64,000 nucleotides of DNA from contig NZ_RWBG01000005.1 in NCBI RefSeq assembly GCF_003944795.1, forward strand, positions 62,001 to 126,000, written 5' to 3'. The notes under the pieces are model-generated. The model saw only the letters and a program-made list of their open reading frames with translations. It did no database searches and was not told the DNA's origin. Shown in pieces: positions 1 to 8,965 of the stretch. The stretch is from Mangrovimonas spongiae. GTDB taxonomy: Bacteria; Bacteroidota; Bacteroidia; Flavobacteriales; Flavobacteriaceae. Both the position numbers and the translations under genes were made by a program. Numbering within the stretch: the first letter of the stretch is position 1; each line of letters opens with the position of its first letter.

Positions 1-83
1 TTGAAGGGGAAGAAATAGATGACACTATAGAGGATGGCACAGCTATTGATAGTAATCAAAAAGAAAACAATAACGAAAACTAA
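1..83 (+). CDS. C-terminal tail of a truncated upstream gene, probably DNA gyrase subunit A
   Basis: An open frame runs from base 3 to a TAA at 81-83 and encodes about 26 residues rich in Glu, Asp and Asn, ending ENNNEN. Only the tail is in the window. The following gene is a TPR protein that in flavobacteria commonly sits just downstream of gyrA, and flavobacterial GyrA proteins often end in a low-complexity acidic tail. The identity is therefore inferred from context and composition, not from any catalytic motif. It stops 12 bases before the next start, so the two genes are probably co-transcribed. Confidence 0.5.
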   Translation, partial: EGEEIDDTIEDGTAIDSNQKENNNEN

Positions 84-95
84 AACTTTAAAAAA

Positions 96-1343
96 ATGAA
101 AAAACAAATTGTAGTTGCTTTAGCACTTGCAATAACAAGCTTTTCTTTTTCTCAGAAAAAAGAGTTAAGAAAAGCAGAAAAAGCTGTTGATGGAAATAAT
201 TATGCTGAAGCCAAAACTTTGTTAAAACAAGTAAGTGGTATGTTGCCATCAATGGATCAAGATTTAAAGGCTAAATACCATTATCTTATGGCAGCAGCAC
301 TTTATGCTAATGGTACCGCAAATGATTCTGATATAAAATCGGCACTTTCTAGCCTATCTAATGTAGAAGGCGATTATGAAAAAGAATCTTTAGAGCTTAG
401 AAGCAACATGCTACAGAGCTTTCTAACTAAAGGAAACAAAGCTTACGAAGGTAAAGCTTATGGAGAAGCTTCCAAATATTTTGAAAATGCCTACAGAGTG
501 TCTTCACAAGATACATTATACTTATACAATTCTGCAATTATGGCAGTAACAGTTCAAGATTATGACAGAGCTCTTGATTTATACGGTGAACTAAGAGATA
601 TAGGTTATGTTGGTGTTCAATATCAATATTTTGCAGTAAACAAAGAAACTGGAGAAGAAGAAATGTTTGCAAGTAAAGATGTTAGAGATGTATCTGTAAA
701 AACAGGGAGCCACATTAAACCAACAGAAAAGCAAACAGAACCAAAAAATGCTGAAATTGTTAAAAATATTGCTTTAATTTATATTGAAAAGGGTGAAAAG
801 GAAAAAGCTTTAGAAGCTATGAGAGATGCAAGAGCATCAAATCCAGACGATTTAAACCTACTATTATCTGAGGCTAATTTACATCTTCAATTAGACAATA
901 AAAAAGAGTTTCAAGCTTTATTACAAGAAGCAACAAAAAGAGACCCTAATAATGCAGAATTACAATTTAATTTGGGTGTTATCGCTCAAGAATCTGGAGA
1001 TGTAGAGTCAGCCAAGAAATATTACCAAAAAGCCATTGAGTTAGATCCAAATTTTAATAACGCGCAAATTAATATGGCTGCATTATTATTAAGTAGAGAG
1101 GAAAGTATTATTGAAGAAATGAACGGTCTTGGAAGTTCGGCTGCTGATAACAAGCGTTATGATGAGTTGCAAGAAGAAAGAATACAATTATTTAAAAGTG
1201 CTATTCCATATTTAGAGACCGTATTAAATAACGATCCAGATAATATAGGAGCGGCACAAACATTAATGAATATTTACAGTGCTATAGGAGATACTGCTAA
1301 GTATAAAGCCATGAAAGCTAAAGTGGAATCTATGGGTAATTAA
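96..1343 (+). CDS. Secreted tetratricopeptide repeat protein
   Basis: A 415-residue protein with a clear Sec signal peptide (residues 1-19, hydrophobic core then SFSQ), so it should act in the periplasm or at the envelope. Helical repeats with TPR-type spacing occur at about 110-170 and again at 215-335; the best unit contains LGVIAQESGDVESAKKYYQ followed by KAIELDPN. TPR proteins are protein-protein scaffolds; no catalytic motif is visible. It follows the presumed gyrA tail closely and ends at a strong terminator. This TPR gene next to gyrA is a familiar flavobacterial arrangement, but its partner is unknown to me. Confidence 0.85.
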   Translation: MKKQIVVALALAITSFSFSQKKELRKAEKAVDGNNYAEAKTLLKQVSGMLPSMDQDLKAKYHYLMAAALYANGTANDSDIKSALSSLSNVEGDYEKESLELRSNMLQSFLTKGNKAYEGKAYGEASKYFENAYRVSSQDTLYLYNSAIMAVTVQDYDRALDLYGELRDIGYVGVQYQYFAVNKETGEEEMFASKDVRDVSVKTGSHIKPTEKQTEPKNAEIVKNIALIYIEKGEKEKALEAMRDARASNPDDLNLLLSEANLHLQLDNKKEFQALLQEATKRDPNNAELQFNLGVIAQESGDVESAKKYYQKAIELDPNFNNAQINMAALLLSREESIIEEMNGLGSSAADNKRYDELQEERIQLFKSAIPYLETVLNNDPDNIGAAQTLMNIYSAIGDTAKYKAMKAKVESMGN

Positions 1344-1370
1344 TCTATACCTCTCAAAGTGTTAATAAAA

Positions 1371-1398
1371 AAAGCCGCTAAATTATAGCGGCTTTTTT
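1371..1398. terminator. Bidirectional intrinsic terminator
   Basis: GCCGCTA (1374-1380), a five-base loop and TAGCGGC (1386-1392) form a perfect stem flanked by an A-run on the left and a T-run on the right. It lies between the convergent TPR and NlpC/P60 genes and can serve both. Confidence 0.9.
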
Positions 1399-1400
1399 TA

Positions 1401-2150
1401 TTACACTATTTTTTTGATGACTCGAAGTTTATGAGTATGTATACGTTTATCATTGTTGTAAATTCCTGAATGATCAAGTCTGTCAATTCTTACTTTACCA
1501 TGAGCGTGAATAATATAATTATCTTCCATGATTATCCCTACATGAATTATGTCGCCTTCATTATTGTCAAAAAAGGCTAAATCTCCAGGCTCACTTTCTT
1601 CAATAAAACTTAACGATTCGCCTTGTGTTGCTTGTTGCGACGCATCTCTAAGTAATTTATGACCATTAAGCTTATAAACCATTTGTGTAAATCCAGAGCA
1701 ATCTATGCCAAAAGGTGTTTTTCCTCCCCAAAGGTATGGAGTATTTAAGTATAGAAAGGCTGTATTTAAAAAATGACTTTTGGGTTGCTTTTTACTTTCG
1801 GTAGTACCATCGTGATTATGCTTAAGAAGTTCTAAACCGTTTAAAGTAGCCCCAAGCGGAATAGGAAATAACTGTTGGTTTTCATCTTCAATAAATTCTA
1901 CTAAATCTGTAGCAATTATTGGAGCTTCGTTATGAAGTTGCTTGTATTGCTCTTCAGAAATTTCGACAAATTGTTTGTTATCTACCCAACCTTCATAATT
2001 ATCGAATCCTAATCTAATTCTGCTCCACGATTTTCGTTTTTCAAGCACCTTAAAATAATCACCATACAACACCTGCGATACTAGTTCACTTGTATCGGTA
2101 GGTTCAAATCGTAATGGTACGATACTTAAATTACAAATTCCGTAAAGCAT
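1401..2150 (-). CDS. C40 family cysteine peptidase (NlpC/P60) with SH3-like N-terminus
   Basis: A 249-residue predicted peptidoglycan endopeptidase. The C-terminal NlpC/P60 domain (about 125-249) shows the Cys-His-His catalytic set: Cys151 in GIDCSGF, His203 in IIHVGI and His215 in YIIHAHG. The N-terminal part (about 1-65) resembles a bacterial SH3 domain with the typical W-x-R-I-R/GWV pattern, expected to bind cell-wall peptides. I see no obvious signal peptide, so secretion may be non-classical or the protein may act on imported muropeptides, as proposed for YkfC-type enzymes. It lies 24 bases downstream of the thiolase gene on the same strand and is probably co-transcribed with it. Confidence 0.88.
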   Translation of the reverse strand: MLYGICNLSIVPLRFEPTDTSELVSQVLYGDYFKVLEKRKSWSRIRLGFDNYEGWVDNKQFVEISEEQYKQLHNEAPIIATDLVEFIEDENQQLFPIPLGATLNGLELLKHNHDGTTESKKQPKSHFLNTAFLYLNTPYLWGGKTPFGIDCSGFTQMVYKLNGHKLLRDASQQATQGESLSFIEESEPGDLAFFDNNEGDIIHVGIIMEDNYIIHAHGKVRIDRLDHSGIYNNDKRIHTHKLRVIKKIV

Positions 2151-2174
2151 TAAAAAAGAAAATAGATTTTGGAG

Positions 2175-3353
2175 TTATGCACGTTCTATTACCATTGCAG
2201 ATGCACCACCGCCACCATTACATATTGCGGCAGCACCTATTTTGGCATTATTTTGTTCTAAAACATTTAATAATGTAATAAGAATTCGAACACCTGAGCA
2301 TCCTAATGGATGTCCTAAAGAGACTGCGCCACCATTAACGTTAACATTACTATCGTTTAAACCTAAGATTTTCATATTAGCTAAACCAACAACAGAGAAT
2401 GCTTCGTTAAACTCAAAGTAGTCAACATCATTTAAAGTAATGTTTGCTTTGTTTAAAGCAATTGGTAGTGCTTTGGCAGGAGCTGTAGTAAACCATTTAG
2501 GTTCTTGAGCGGCATCGGCATAACTTTTTATAGTAGCTAAAGGTTTAAGTCCTAACTCTTCAGCTTTATCTTTACTCATAAGCACCATAGCACCGGCACC
2601 ATCGTTTATAGTAGAAGCATTGGCAGCTGTTACGGTTCCTTCTTTTGTAAATGCTGGACGTAACGCTGGAATTTTATCTAGTTTTACGTTAGTAAACTCT
2701 TCGTCTTTTGAAACAATTATAGGTTCACCGCGACGTTGAGGCACTTCAACAGGAACCACTTCGTTATCAAATTTCCCTGCATCCCAAGCCGCAGCCGATC
2801 TTTTATAAGATTCTATAGCAAAAGCATCTTGATCTTCTCTAGAAAAGTCATATTCTACAGCGCATGCATCGGCACAAACCCCCATAGCATTATTATCGTA
2901 AGCATCCACAAGGCCATCTTTTTGCATACCATCTTCCATAACGGCTGGACCAAATTTTTTGCTACTTCTAGCATGATAATAGTGAGGTATTAAACTCATA
3001 TTTTCCATACCGCCAGCTACAACAATATCAGCATCCCCTAAAGCAATGGCTTGAGCTGCTTGCATAACACTTTTCATTCCTGAAGCACATACTTTATTAA
3101 CTGTAGTGCAAGGCACGTTTTCAGAAATACCAGCGTAAATAGCCGCTTGTCTAGCAGGAGCTTGACCTGTACCAGCTTGAACAACATTTCCCATAATAAC
3201 CTCTTGAACCTGACTTGGATCTAGATTTATTTTTTCTAAAGCACCTTTTATGGCAACAGCACCTAATTTTGGGGCTGGAATAGTTGATAAACCTCCTAAA
3301 AAGCTTCCTATAGGAGTTCTAGCTGCTGATACGATAACGACTTCTTTACTCAT
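2175..3353 (-). CDS. Acetyl-CoA C-acetyltransferase (thiolase)
   Basis: A 392-residue thiolase, the usual length of biosynthetic or degradative tetrameric enzymes. All catalytic residues fall at the canonical numbers: Cys89 in NKVCASG, His348 in SLGHPLGCSG and Cys378 in CNGGGG; NEAF is also present. It condenses two acetyl-CoA to acetoacetyl-CoA or runs the reverse reaction in beta-oxidation or amino-acid breakdown. No 3-hydroxyacyl-CoA dehydrogenase is nearby, so the direction cannot be read from context. The gene diverges from the HD-domain gene at 3483. Confidence 0.93.
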   Translation of the reverse strand: MSKEVVIVSAARTPIGSFLGGLSTIPAPKLGAVAIKGALEKINLDPSQVQEVIMGNVVQAGTGQAPARQAAIYAGISENVPCTTVNKVCASGMKSVMQAAQAIALGDADIVVAGGMENMSLIPHYYHARSSKKFGPAVMEDGMQKDGLVDAYDNNAMGVCADACAVEYDFSREDQDAFAIESYKRSAAAWDAGKFDNEVVPVEVPQRRGEPIIVSKDEEFTNVKLDKIPALRPAFTKEGTVTAANASTINDGAGAMVLMSKDKAEELGLKPLATIKSYADAAQEPKWFTTAPAKALPIALNKANITLNDVDYFEFNEAFSVVGLANMKILGLNDSNVNVNGGAVSLGHPLGCSGVRILITLLNVLEQNNAKIGAAAICNGGGGASAMVIERA

Positions 3354-3458
3354 AAGTATTTTTTAGTTTTTTTGTTGAAGCACAAAATTAATCATTTTTT
3401 ACCACAATAGATAATGTAACAGCGATTATAAACGGTTTATATATCGACGATATTTTAC

Positions 3459-3466
3459 TACATTTG
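3459..3466 (+). promoter_or_regulatory. Bacteroidota -7 promoter element
   Basis: TACATTTG matches the TAnnTTTG consensus used by the Bacteroidota primary sigma factor and lies 17 bases before the start of the 7TM-HD gene. No clear TTG -33 element is seen at the usual spacing, which lowers confidence. Confidence 0.4.
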
Positions 3467-3482
3467 AATTACTGAACCTTCA

Positions 3483-5534
3483 TTGATGAAAGATTTTATT
3501 AATTCGCTTTACCGTAATCATTCGCTTGTTTACAAGATTCTACTTTATATAAGCGCCACGTTTTTAATTGTTTATTTATTTCCTAAAAGTGGAAAGTTTA
3601 AATATAATTTTGAACGCGGAAAACCCTGGCAATCCGAAAATCTTTATGCGCCTTTTGATTTTGCGATTAAGAAAACTTCGTCTGAAGTAAATGCCGAGAA
3701 AAATGAAGCAAGAAATCAGGCGATATTATACTTTAATTTAGATCCAGATGTTAAGCAACAGGTAACAGCTTCTTTTTTAGAACAGTATAAAAGTGTTGTT
3801 CCAGATTCCTTAAGCAATACAACAAAAAGTAACCTTAAAGAAGTTGGGGGAGATGTTATTGATAAATTATATAAAAAAGGGGTTTTAGATCAAGATTACG
3901 ACTTTTCTTTAAATAAGAAAGTAGTTATTCTAGAAAACAGAATTGAGAGAAGTTCTGGAATATATAGTGATTTAACGAAACAAAGTGATTTAAGAACAAT
4001 AATAAATAGTGAATTAGTTAAAAAAAATTTAGAAGAATATTTTAATCAATTCACGTCATTATTTTTTGATATTGTTGAGCCTAACTTAACTTATAACAAA
4101 GCGTTTACAGAAAAAGCACTTAAAAATGAATTAAGCAAAATTTCATACACACGAGGAAGTGTAGAACGTGAAACATTAATAATTTCAAAAGGTGAAGTTG
4201 TTGAGGGCGATAAATATCAAAAATTAAAATCGCTTGAAGCCGAATATGAATCTCAAGTTTGGAGCGACTCTAATTATAACTGGATTGTTTTTGCTTATAC
4301 GCTATTGGTTGCCCTAGCTTTGCTTATGTTATTGTTATTTTTACGTAAGTATAGGCAAGATGTTTTTGATAATAATACCAAAGTAACCTTTATCTTTTTT
4401 AATATCTTTTTAATGGTCTTGTTAACTACTTTGGTTGTTAACTTTGATGCACAATATATTTACGTTGTTCCCATTTGTATTTTACCATTGGTCCTTAAAG
4501 CCTTTTTCGATGCTAGATTAGGGTTGTTTTCTCATGTTATAACCGTATTGTTGTTGGGGTCCATTGTATCAAATAGTTACGAATACATGTTTTTGCAAAT
4601 AATAGCAGGAATAGTAACTATTTTAACCGTATCTGAGTTATATAAAAGAGCCAATTTATTTATTTCGGTAGGACAAATAACCATGATTTATATTGTAGCC
4701 TATTTTGCCTTTTTTGTTATTCATGAGGGTAGTGTTGAAAACTTAAAATGGGAAACCTTTGGGTTGTTTGTGCTGTGTGGTTTGGCAACTTTATTTGTAC
4801 AACCATTAATTTATGTCTATGAAAAAATATTTGGTTTGGTGTCTGATGTATCTTTATTGGAACTGTCTGACACTAATTCAAAATTGTTAAAAGAGCTTTC
4901 TAACAAAGCCCCGGGAACATTTCATCATTCGTTAAATGTAGCTAATTTGGCCGAAGCTTCGGCAAATGAAATAGGCGCCAATGCCATGTTGGTTAGGGTA
5001 GGAGCACTTTATCATGATATTGGTAAAATGAAAAACCCAACTTATTTTACCGAAAACCAATCTACAGGAATAAACCCCCACGATGAGTTATCTTCAAAAG
5101 AAAGTGCTGGGATTATTATAGATCATGTTATAAATGGGATAGAAATAGCCAAAAAGAACAATTTACCAGATCGAGTTATCGATTTTATAAGAACACATCA
5201 CGGGACAAGTGTGGTGTATTATTTTTATTCAAAAGAGAAAAAAATAAACGAACAAGTTGATAAATTAGATTTTTCGTATCCAGGCCCAAAACCATTTAGT
5301 AAAGAAACAGCCATATTAATGATGTGTGATAGCGTTGAAGCCGCATCAAAAAGTTTAAAGGAACCTACATCAACAAAAATCGATAATTTTGTTGAAAATA
5401 TCATTAATAAACAAATGGCCGAAGAGCAATTTTTAAACGCCAATATTACGTTTAAAGAAATTCAAGCCATAAAAAAAGTGCTAAAACACAAATTAGCAAA
5501 CATTTACCATTTAAGAATTGAATATCCTGAATAA
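3483..5534 (+). CDS. 7TM-HD (HDIG) membrane phosphodiesterase, PgpH-like
   Basis: A 683-residue membrane protein. One transmembrane helix near residues 18-35 precedes a large extracytoplasmic region (about 40-260), followed by about seven transmembrane helices (about 265-455) and a cytoplasmic HD domain. The HD domain begins with HHSLNVANLAE near residue 480 and has the metal-binding HDIGK near 511 and HHGTS further on. This is the architecture of the 7TMR-HD family; the characterised member PgpH of Listeria hydrolyses cyclic di-AMP. Cyclic di-AMP as substrate here is inferred from the family. A TAnnTTTG element lies just upstream. Confidence 0.88.
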   Translation: MMKDFINSLYRNHSLVYKILLYISATFLIVYLFPKSGKFKYNFERGKPWQSENLYAPFDFAIKKTSSEVNAEKNEARNQAILYFNLDPDVKQQVTASFLEQYKSVVPDSLSNTTKSNLKEVGGDVIDKLYKKGVLDQDYDFSLNKKVVILENRIERSSGIYSDLTKQSDLRTIINSELVKKNLEEYFNQFTSLFFDIVEPNLTYNKAFTEKALKNELSKISYTRGSVERETLIISKGEVVEGDKYQKLKSLEAEYESQVWSDSNYNWIVFAYTLLVALALLMLLLFLRKYRQDVFDNNTKVTFIFFNIFLMVLLTTLVVNFDAQYIYVVPICILPLVLKAFFDARLGLFSHVITVLLLGSIVSNSYEYMFLQIIAGIVTILTVSELYKRANLFISVGQITMIYIVAYFAFFVIHEGSVENLKWETFGLFVLCGLATLFVQPLIYVYEKIFGLVSDVSLLELSDTNSKLLKELSNKAPGTFHHSLNVANLAEASANEIGANAMLVRVGALYHDIGKMKNPTYFTENQSTGINPHDELSSKESAGIIIDHVINGIEIAKKNNLPDRVIDFIRTHHGTSVVYYFYSKEKKINEQVDKLDFSYPGPKPFSKETAILMMCDSVEAASKSLKEPTSTKIDNFVENIINKQMAEEQFLNANITFKEIQAIKKVLKHKLANIYHLRIEYPE

Positions 5535-5559
5535 TTTGGTAAAAAAATAATTGAAATAG

Positions 5560-5590
5560 TTGCTATCTTAAAGATGATACGTTACATTTG
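5560..5590 (+). promoter_or_regulatory. Promoter of the tRNA cluster
   Basis: TTG at 5560-5562, a 20-base spacer and TACATTTG at 5583-5590 match the Bacteroidota -33/-7 pattern (TTG, 17-23 bases, TAnnTTTG). The first tRNA begins about 40 bases downstream. Confidence 0.65.
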
Positions 5591-5629
5591 CATCCGCATT
5601 TAAGAAATGTTCTTTTATGTATTAGAATT

Positions 5630-5716
5630 GGAGAGGTGCCAGAGTGGTAATGGAGCAGATTGCTAATCTGTCAACGCGTAAGTGTTGCCGGGGTTCGAAT
5701 CCCCGTCTCTCCGCCA
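5630..5716 (+). tRNA. tRNA-Ser (anticodon GCT)
   Basis: A class II tRNA with a long variable arm. The acceptor GGAGAGG pairs with TCTCTCC, the anticodon loop TTGCTAA gives GCT, and the T arm contains GGTTCGAAT. The 3' CCA (5714-5716) is encoded, unlike in the next two tRNAs. Confidence 0.95.
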
Positions 5717-5721
5717 TTTTT

Positions 5722-5796
5722 CGGGGTGTAGCGTAGCCCGGTTATCGCGCCGCGTTTGGGACGCGGAGGTCGCAGGTTCGAATCCTGCCACCCCGA
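5722..5796 (+). tRNA. tRNA-Pro (anticodon TGG)
   Basis: The acceptor CGGGGTG pairs with CACCCCG, the anticodon stem CCGCG/CGCGG encloses loop TTTGGGA (anticodon TGG), and the T loop has TTCGAAT. The discriminator base is A; CCA is not encoded. Confidence 0.95.
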
Positions 5797-5819
5797 CTTC
5801 AGAATTATAATTCTTGAAG

Positions 5820-5893
5820 GGTCGCGTAGCTCAGCTGGATAGAGCATCTGCCTTCTAAGCAGACGGTCACAGGTTCGAATCCTGTCGCGATCA
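5820..5893 (+). tRNA. tRNA-Arg (anticodon TCT)
   Basis: The acceptor GGTCGCG pairs with CGCGATC (one G-T pair), the anticodon stem TCTGC/GCAGA encloses loop CTTCTAA (anticodon TCT), and the T loop has TTCGAAT. CCA is not encoded. It ends just before a strong terminator. Confidence 0.95.
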
Positions 5894-5897
5894 CATT

Positions 5898-5927
5898 AAG
5901 CCATGTCAGTAATGACGTGGCTTTTTT
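5898..5927. terminator. Intrinsic terminator of the tRNA cluster
   Basis: AAGCCATGTCA (5898-5908), loop GTAA and TGACGTGGCTT form an 11-base stem with one G-T pair, followed by a T-run. It separates the tRNA cluster from the convergent minus-strand operon. Confidence 0.88.
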
Positions 5928-5944
5928 GTTTTATCTAAATCGAA

Positions 5945-6610
5945 CTATTGCTTTTGTAGAATTTGCGAGATTTTATCAAAACTAATGTGTCTGAAATCGT
6001 CTATAACTGTATCAGCTAGCGAATAATCTTGAGCCTTAGAGTTTTTACTGTCGTAACCAACACAAAAAATCCCTGCTGCTTTCGCGGCTTTTATACCGTT
6101 TGTAGAATCTTCGATAACCATACAGTTCTCTTTATTAAATCCTGTAGAATAAGCTGCTTTAATAAAAATTTCAGGATGTGGTTTAGAGGCTTTTAAATCG
6201 GCACCGCTAAATTTTGCGTCAAAATATTTATCTAACTCAAACCTGTCAAACACACTATTTATGGTGTTCATGTGTGCAGATGAAGCTAAAACAAGCTTAA
6301 GTCCGTTGTTATAATAATCTTTAATTAAGTCTAAAACGCCATCGATTAATTGTAAATCAGGATCGTTTTTAAATAACTCTTTAAAACTTTGTCGTTTTAA
6401 TTGAACAAGCTCTTCCGGGGCATGTGGTAAGTTAAAATCATTTTTTATTTGTCTACAAATATTTATAGTAGAGCTTCCAGTATGTGATCTGTAGTATGTA
6501 TCGGAAACATGAATGTTTACCTGATTAAACATACTATAATAAGCTTTGTGGTGTAACGGTTCGGTGTTTACAATAACACCATCCATATCAAATAAAACGG
6601 CTTTTAGCAT
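5945..6610 (-). CDS. HAD-superfamily phosphatase/phosphomutase (beta-PGM-like)
   Basis: A 221-residue HAD hydrolase of the cap-type I group. Motif I is FDMDGV with nucleophile Asp8 and acid/base Asp10, motif II is around LVLASSA, and motifs III/IV include SKPHPEIF and MVIEDSTNGIKAA. The N-terminal cap and the NTEP/HH segment after motif I resemble beta-phosphoglucomutases and sugar-phosphate phosphatases; the substrate cannot be told from sequence. It is the last gene of the minus-strand operon starting at tsaD, 43 bases after the methyltransferase gene. Confidence 0.85.
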   Translation of the reverse strand: MLKAVLFDMDGVIVNTEPLHHKAYYSMFNQVNIHVSDTYYRSHTGSSTINICRQIKNDFNLPHAPEELVQLKRQSFKELFKNDPDLQLIDGVLDLIKDYYNNGLKLVLASSAHMNTINSVFDRFELDKYFDAKFSGADLKASKPHPEIFIKAAYSTGFNKENCMVIEDSTNGIKAAKAAGIFCVGYDSKNSKAQDYSLADTVIDDFRHISFDKISQILQKQ

Positions 6611-6653
6611 AACTAATTTTTTGCTAAGATAAGAAGCTTATTATGGTTTAATA

Positions 6654-7847
6654 TTAATGTTTAGTTATTTCTGTTTTTTCACAAATAACTACTATACGTT
6701 CATCGTTTATATTTGTTGTAAAAAATAGGTATAATTCGCCGCCGTCTTTAATATTAAATTTTTTTCTAATCTGTTGTACGCTCTCAGGAAAGTTTCTTGT
6801 TGTTATATTAGCTTTCGTGATGTTTTCCTTTTTTAAAGCTTTTTTATTGTACGGTAGTGTATAGCGAATTTTAAAACACCTTCCAGGAAAATTTATTAAC
6901 GAATTAGATGTATATAAATGGGCGTGTTGTTGTAATTTAAAAATATTTAGTTTTTGCGAAACTAACTTAAAAGCACCAGATTTTAGAATGGAGGAGTTTG
7001 GTTCGTATATATAGTTTAAAGGTTTGCTGTAGCTTGGTTGAGCCGAAGATTCATCTTGCCATTTAAAATTGAATAATTCGTGTTTTGTATTTGTTAAATT
7101 AATGGTTTTTATTGAAATTCCTTGGTTGTACTCTTTTTCTAGAAACCATAGGAGTTCTTTTACCTCATTATTTACGGCTATTATGTGAATGGATTTAATA
7201 TGGTTTAACTCACTTACTCCAACAGATAAATCTAAAAGTGGCGAGGTTTTAATTATAATTTGATTGGTATGATTAAATAAGAAGTTTAAATGTTTAGGCA
7301 CATTAGGCAAACAATCGTTTAAAAAGAATACCTTTCCTTTGGTGTGGTGGCGTCTGGAAGGGTCTATGTAAATCCAATCGTAAGTGTTTTGTGAACTTTT
7401 CAAATACGCCAATCCATCTCCTGTAACGGTTTTAATATGGTTAGCTTTAAGTATATTAAAATTATGTGAAACAATCTTTGATAGGGTATCGTTAATTTCA
7501 CAATGTGTCACGTGATTAACATGTTTTGAAAAGTAATAATCATCAACACCAAATCCACCTGTTATATCAATAAGCGATTCTCCAGAAATAAGTTCAGCTT
7601 TATACTTTGCTGTAACTTCTGAAGAAGTTTGCTCTATGTTTAACTTGTTTGGGTAAATAATATTTTCTGTATGGAACCAAGTAGGAAGCTTGTTTTTGCA
7701 TCGTTTTTTAGCTTCAATTTGTTCGATAAGCTCCTTGGTATCGAGATTATTAAATGGTGAGCCTTTTAATACTAAATCGGTAATATTAGTATTTAAATGG
7801 GTGTTTATAAACTCTTGAACGCTTGTATTTAAAATAGCTTTATTCAA
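6654..7847 (-). CDS. PG_1098-type class I SAM-dependent methyltransferase (THUMP-like)
   Basis: A 397-residue protein with a Rossmann methyltransferase core. The SAM-binding loop is DITGGFGVDDYYF (about 94-106), followed by CEIND and a catalytic-type IDPSRR near 161-166. The C-terminal third fits the THUMP-like domain of the Bacteroidota PG_1098 family. The family is thought to modify RNA, but I know of no proven substrate. It sits 8 bases downstream of the AI-2E-type permease gene in an operon with the RNA-modification genes tsaD, rsmE and a SpoU methyltransferase, which supports an RNA role by context. Confidence 0.8.
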   Translation of the reverse strand: MNKAILNTSVQEFINTHLNTNITDLVLKGSPFNNLDTKELIEQIEAKKRCKNKLPTWFHTENIIYPNKLNIEQTSSEVTAKYKAELISGESLIDITGGFGVDDYYFSKHVNHVTHCEINDTLSKIVSHNFNILKANHIKTVTGDGLAYLKSSQNTYDWIYIDPSRRHHTKGKVFFLNDCLPNVPKHLNFLFNHTNQIIIKTSPLLDLSVGVSELNHIKSIHIIAVNNEVKELLWFLEKEYNQGISIKTINLTNTKHELFNFKWQDESSAQPSYSKPLNYIYEPNSSILKSGAFKLVSQKLNIFKLQQHAHLYTSNSLINFPGRCFKIRYTLPYNKKALKKENITKANITTRNFPESVQQIRKKFNIKDGGELYLFFTTNINDERIVVICEKTEITKH

Positions 7848-7855
7848 AAAGTAAG

Positions 7856-8944
7856 TTAAAGGCCTTTTGTTAATTTTTTAACTAGTTTATTCTCTGCTAG
7901 AAACTCTTTTAAAATCACTTTTATCGCTGTATAAGCTGGTATAGCCACAATTAATCCTACAACACCAAATAAAATACCAGCAATTAAAATAACTAAGAAG
8001 ATTTCTAAGGGATGCGATTTTACACTTTTTGAAAAGATAAATGGTTGACTAAAAAAGTTGTCTACCAATTGTCCAATTAGTACTACAATTAACACATAAA
8101 AAGCATTTGGTAATATAACTTCACTAAAACTACTATCTAGGTTACTTGTCATGGTTAAAACCACCATTAAGGCACCGCCAATAAGTGGGCCAATGTAGGG
8201 TATTAAATTTAATAGCGCACATAAAAAAGCAATAACAATGGCATTTTCTACACCTATTATAAGTAATCCAATGGTATAAATGATAAAGAGAATTAAAATT
8301 TGAAAAATAAGTCCAACAAAGTATCGTGAGAGCAAATTTTTAATTTTTTCAGAAGATTTTTTCCAACGGTTTTCCTTTTCATCAGGGATTAAGGTTAACA
8401 CACTACTTTCAAACAGTTTACTATCTTTTAAAAAGAAGAAAGAAATAAACAACACCGAAAATAATCCAATTCCAAAATTTCCAAATCCACTAATTAAGTT
8501 GTTTAAAAAATTAGGAATAATAGAGTAGTCTATATTATCTAATAAATTAGATTCCTGAAGTGTTTTTTCAACATTAATGTGGTTAATTTCAAAATAGTTA
8601 ACTACTTCAATATATAAATCTTGAATATTACCTTTTAATTGCTCAATATTTAAAAGCGATAGATTATGCCCTTGCTTAATTAGTAGCGGAATAAAAAGTC
8701 CTGTTAACCCTACTAATAGTCCAAGAATAAGTACCATTGTAGTTACTACGGCAAGGGTGTTTTTAAATTTTAATTTTTTTCTTAAAAATAAGACTATAGG
8801 TCTGCCTATTAACGAGATAACTGCAGCGATAGCTATATAAATGATGACAGATTGTATCTTGTATAGCAGGAATAATAGCAATGCAATGCCAAGTATAATG
8901 GCAACAGATCGTAAAATGCCGTTGGATATTATTTTAGAATTCAT
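7856..8944 (-). CDS. AI-2E family transporter (permease)
   Basis: A 362-residue polytopic membrane protein of the AI-2E/YdiK/PerM family. Two hydrophobic hairpins at about 10-85 are followed by a soluble segment (about 90-150) and five or so further helices ending near 345; LNLIPYIGPLIGGAL is the characteristic family motif. Members have been linked to autoinducer-2 export, Na+/H+ exchange or general efflux, so the substrate is open. It is embedded in the tsaD operon, 21 bases after the SpoU gene. Confidence 0.85.
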   Translation of the reverse strand: MNSKIISNGILRSVAIILGIALLLFLLYKIQSVIIYIAIAAVISLIGRPIVLFLRKKLKFKNTLAVVTTMVLILGLLVGLTGLFIPLLIKQGHNLSLLNIEQLKGNIQDLYIEVVNYFEINHINVEKTLQESNLLDNIDYSIIPNFLNNLISGFGNFGIGLFSVLFISFFFLKDSKLFESSVLTLIPDEKENRWKKSSEKIKNLLSRYFVGLIFQILILFIIYTIGLLIIGVENAIVIAFLCALLNLIPYIGPLIGGALMVVLTMTSNLDSSFSEVILPNAFYVLIVVLIGQLVDNFFSQPFIFSKSVKSHPLEIFLVILIAGILFGVVGLIVAIPAYTAIKVILKEFLAENKLVKKLTKGL

Positions 8945-8965
8945 ATGGTAAATATAGCCTAAAAA

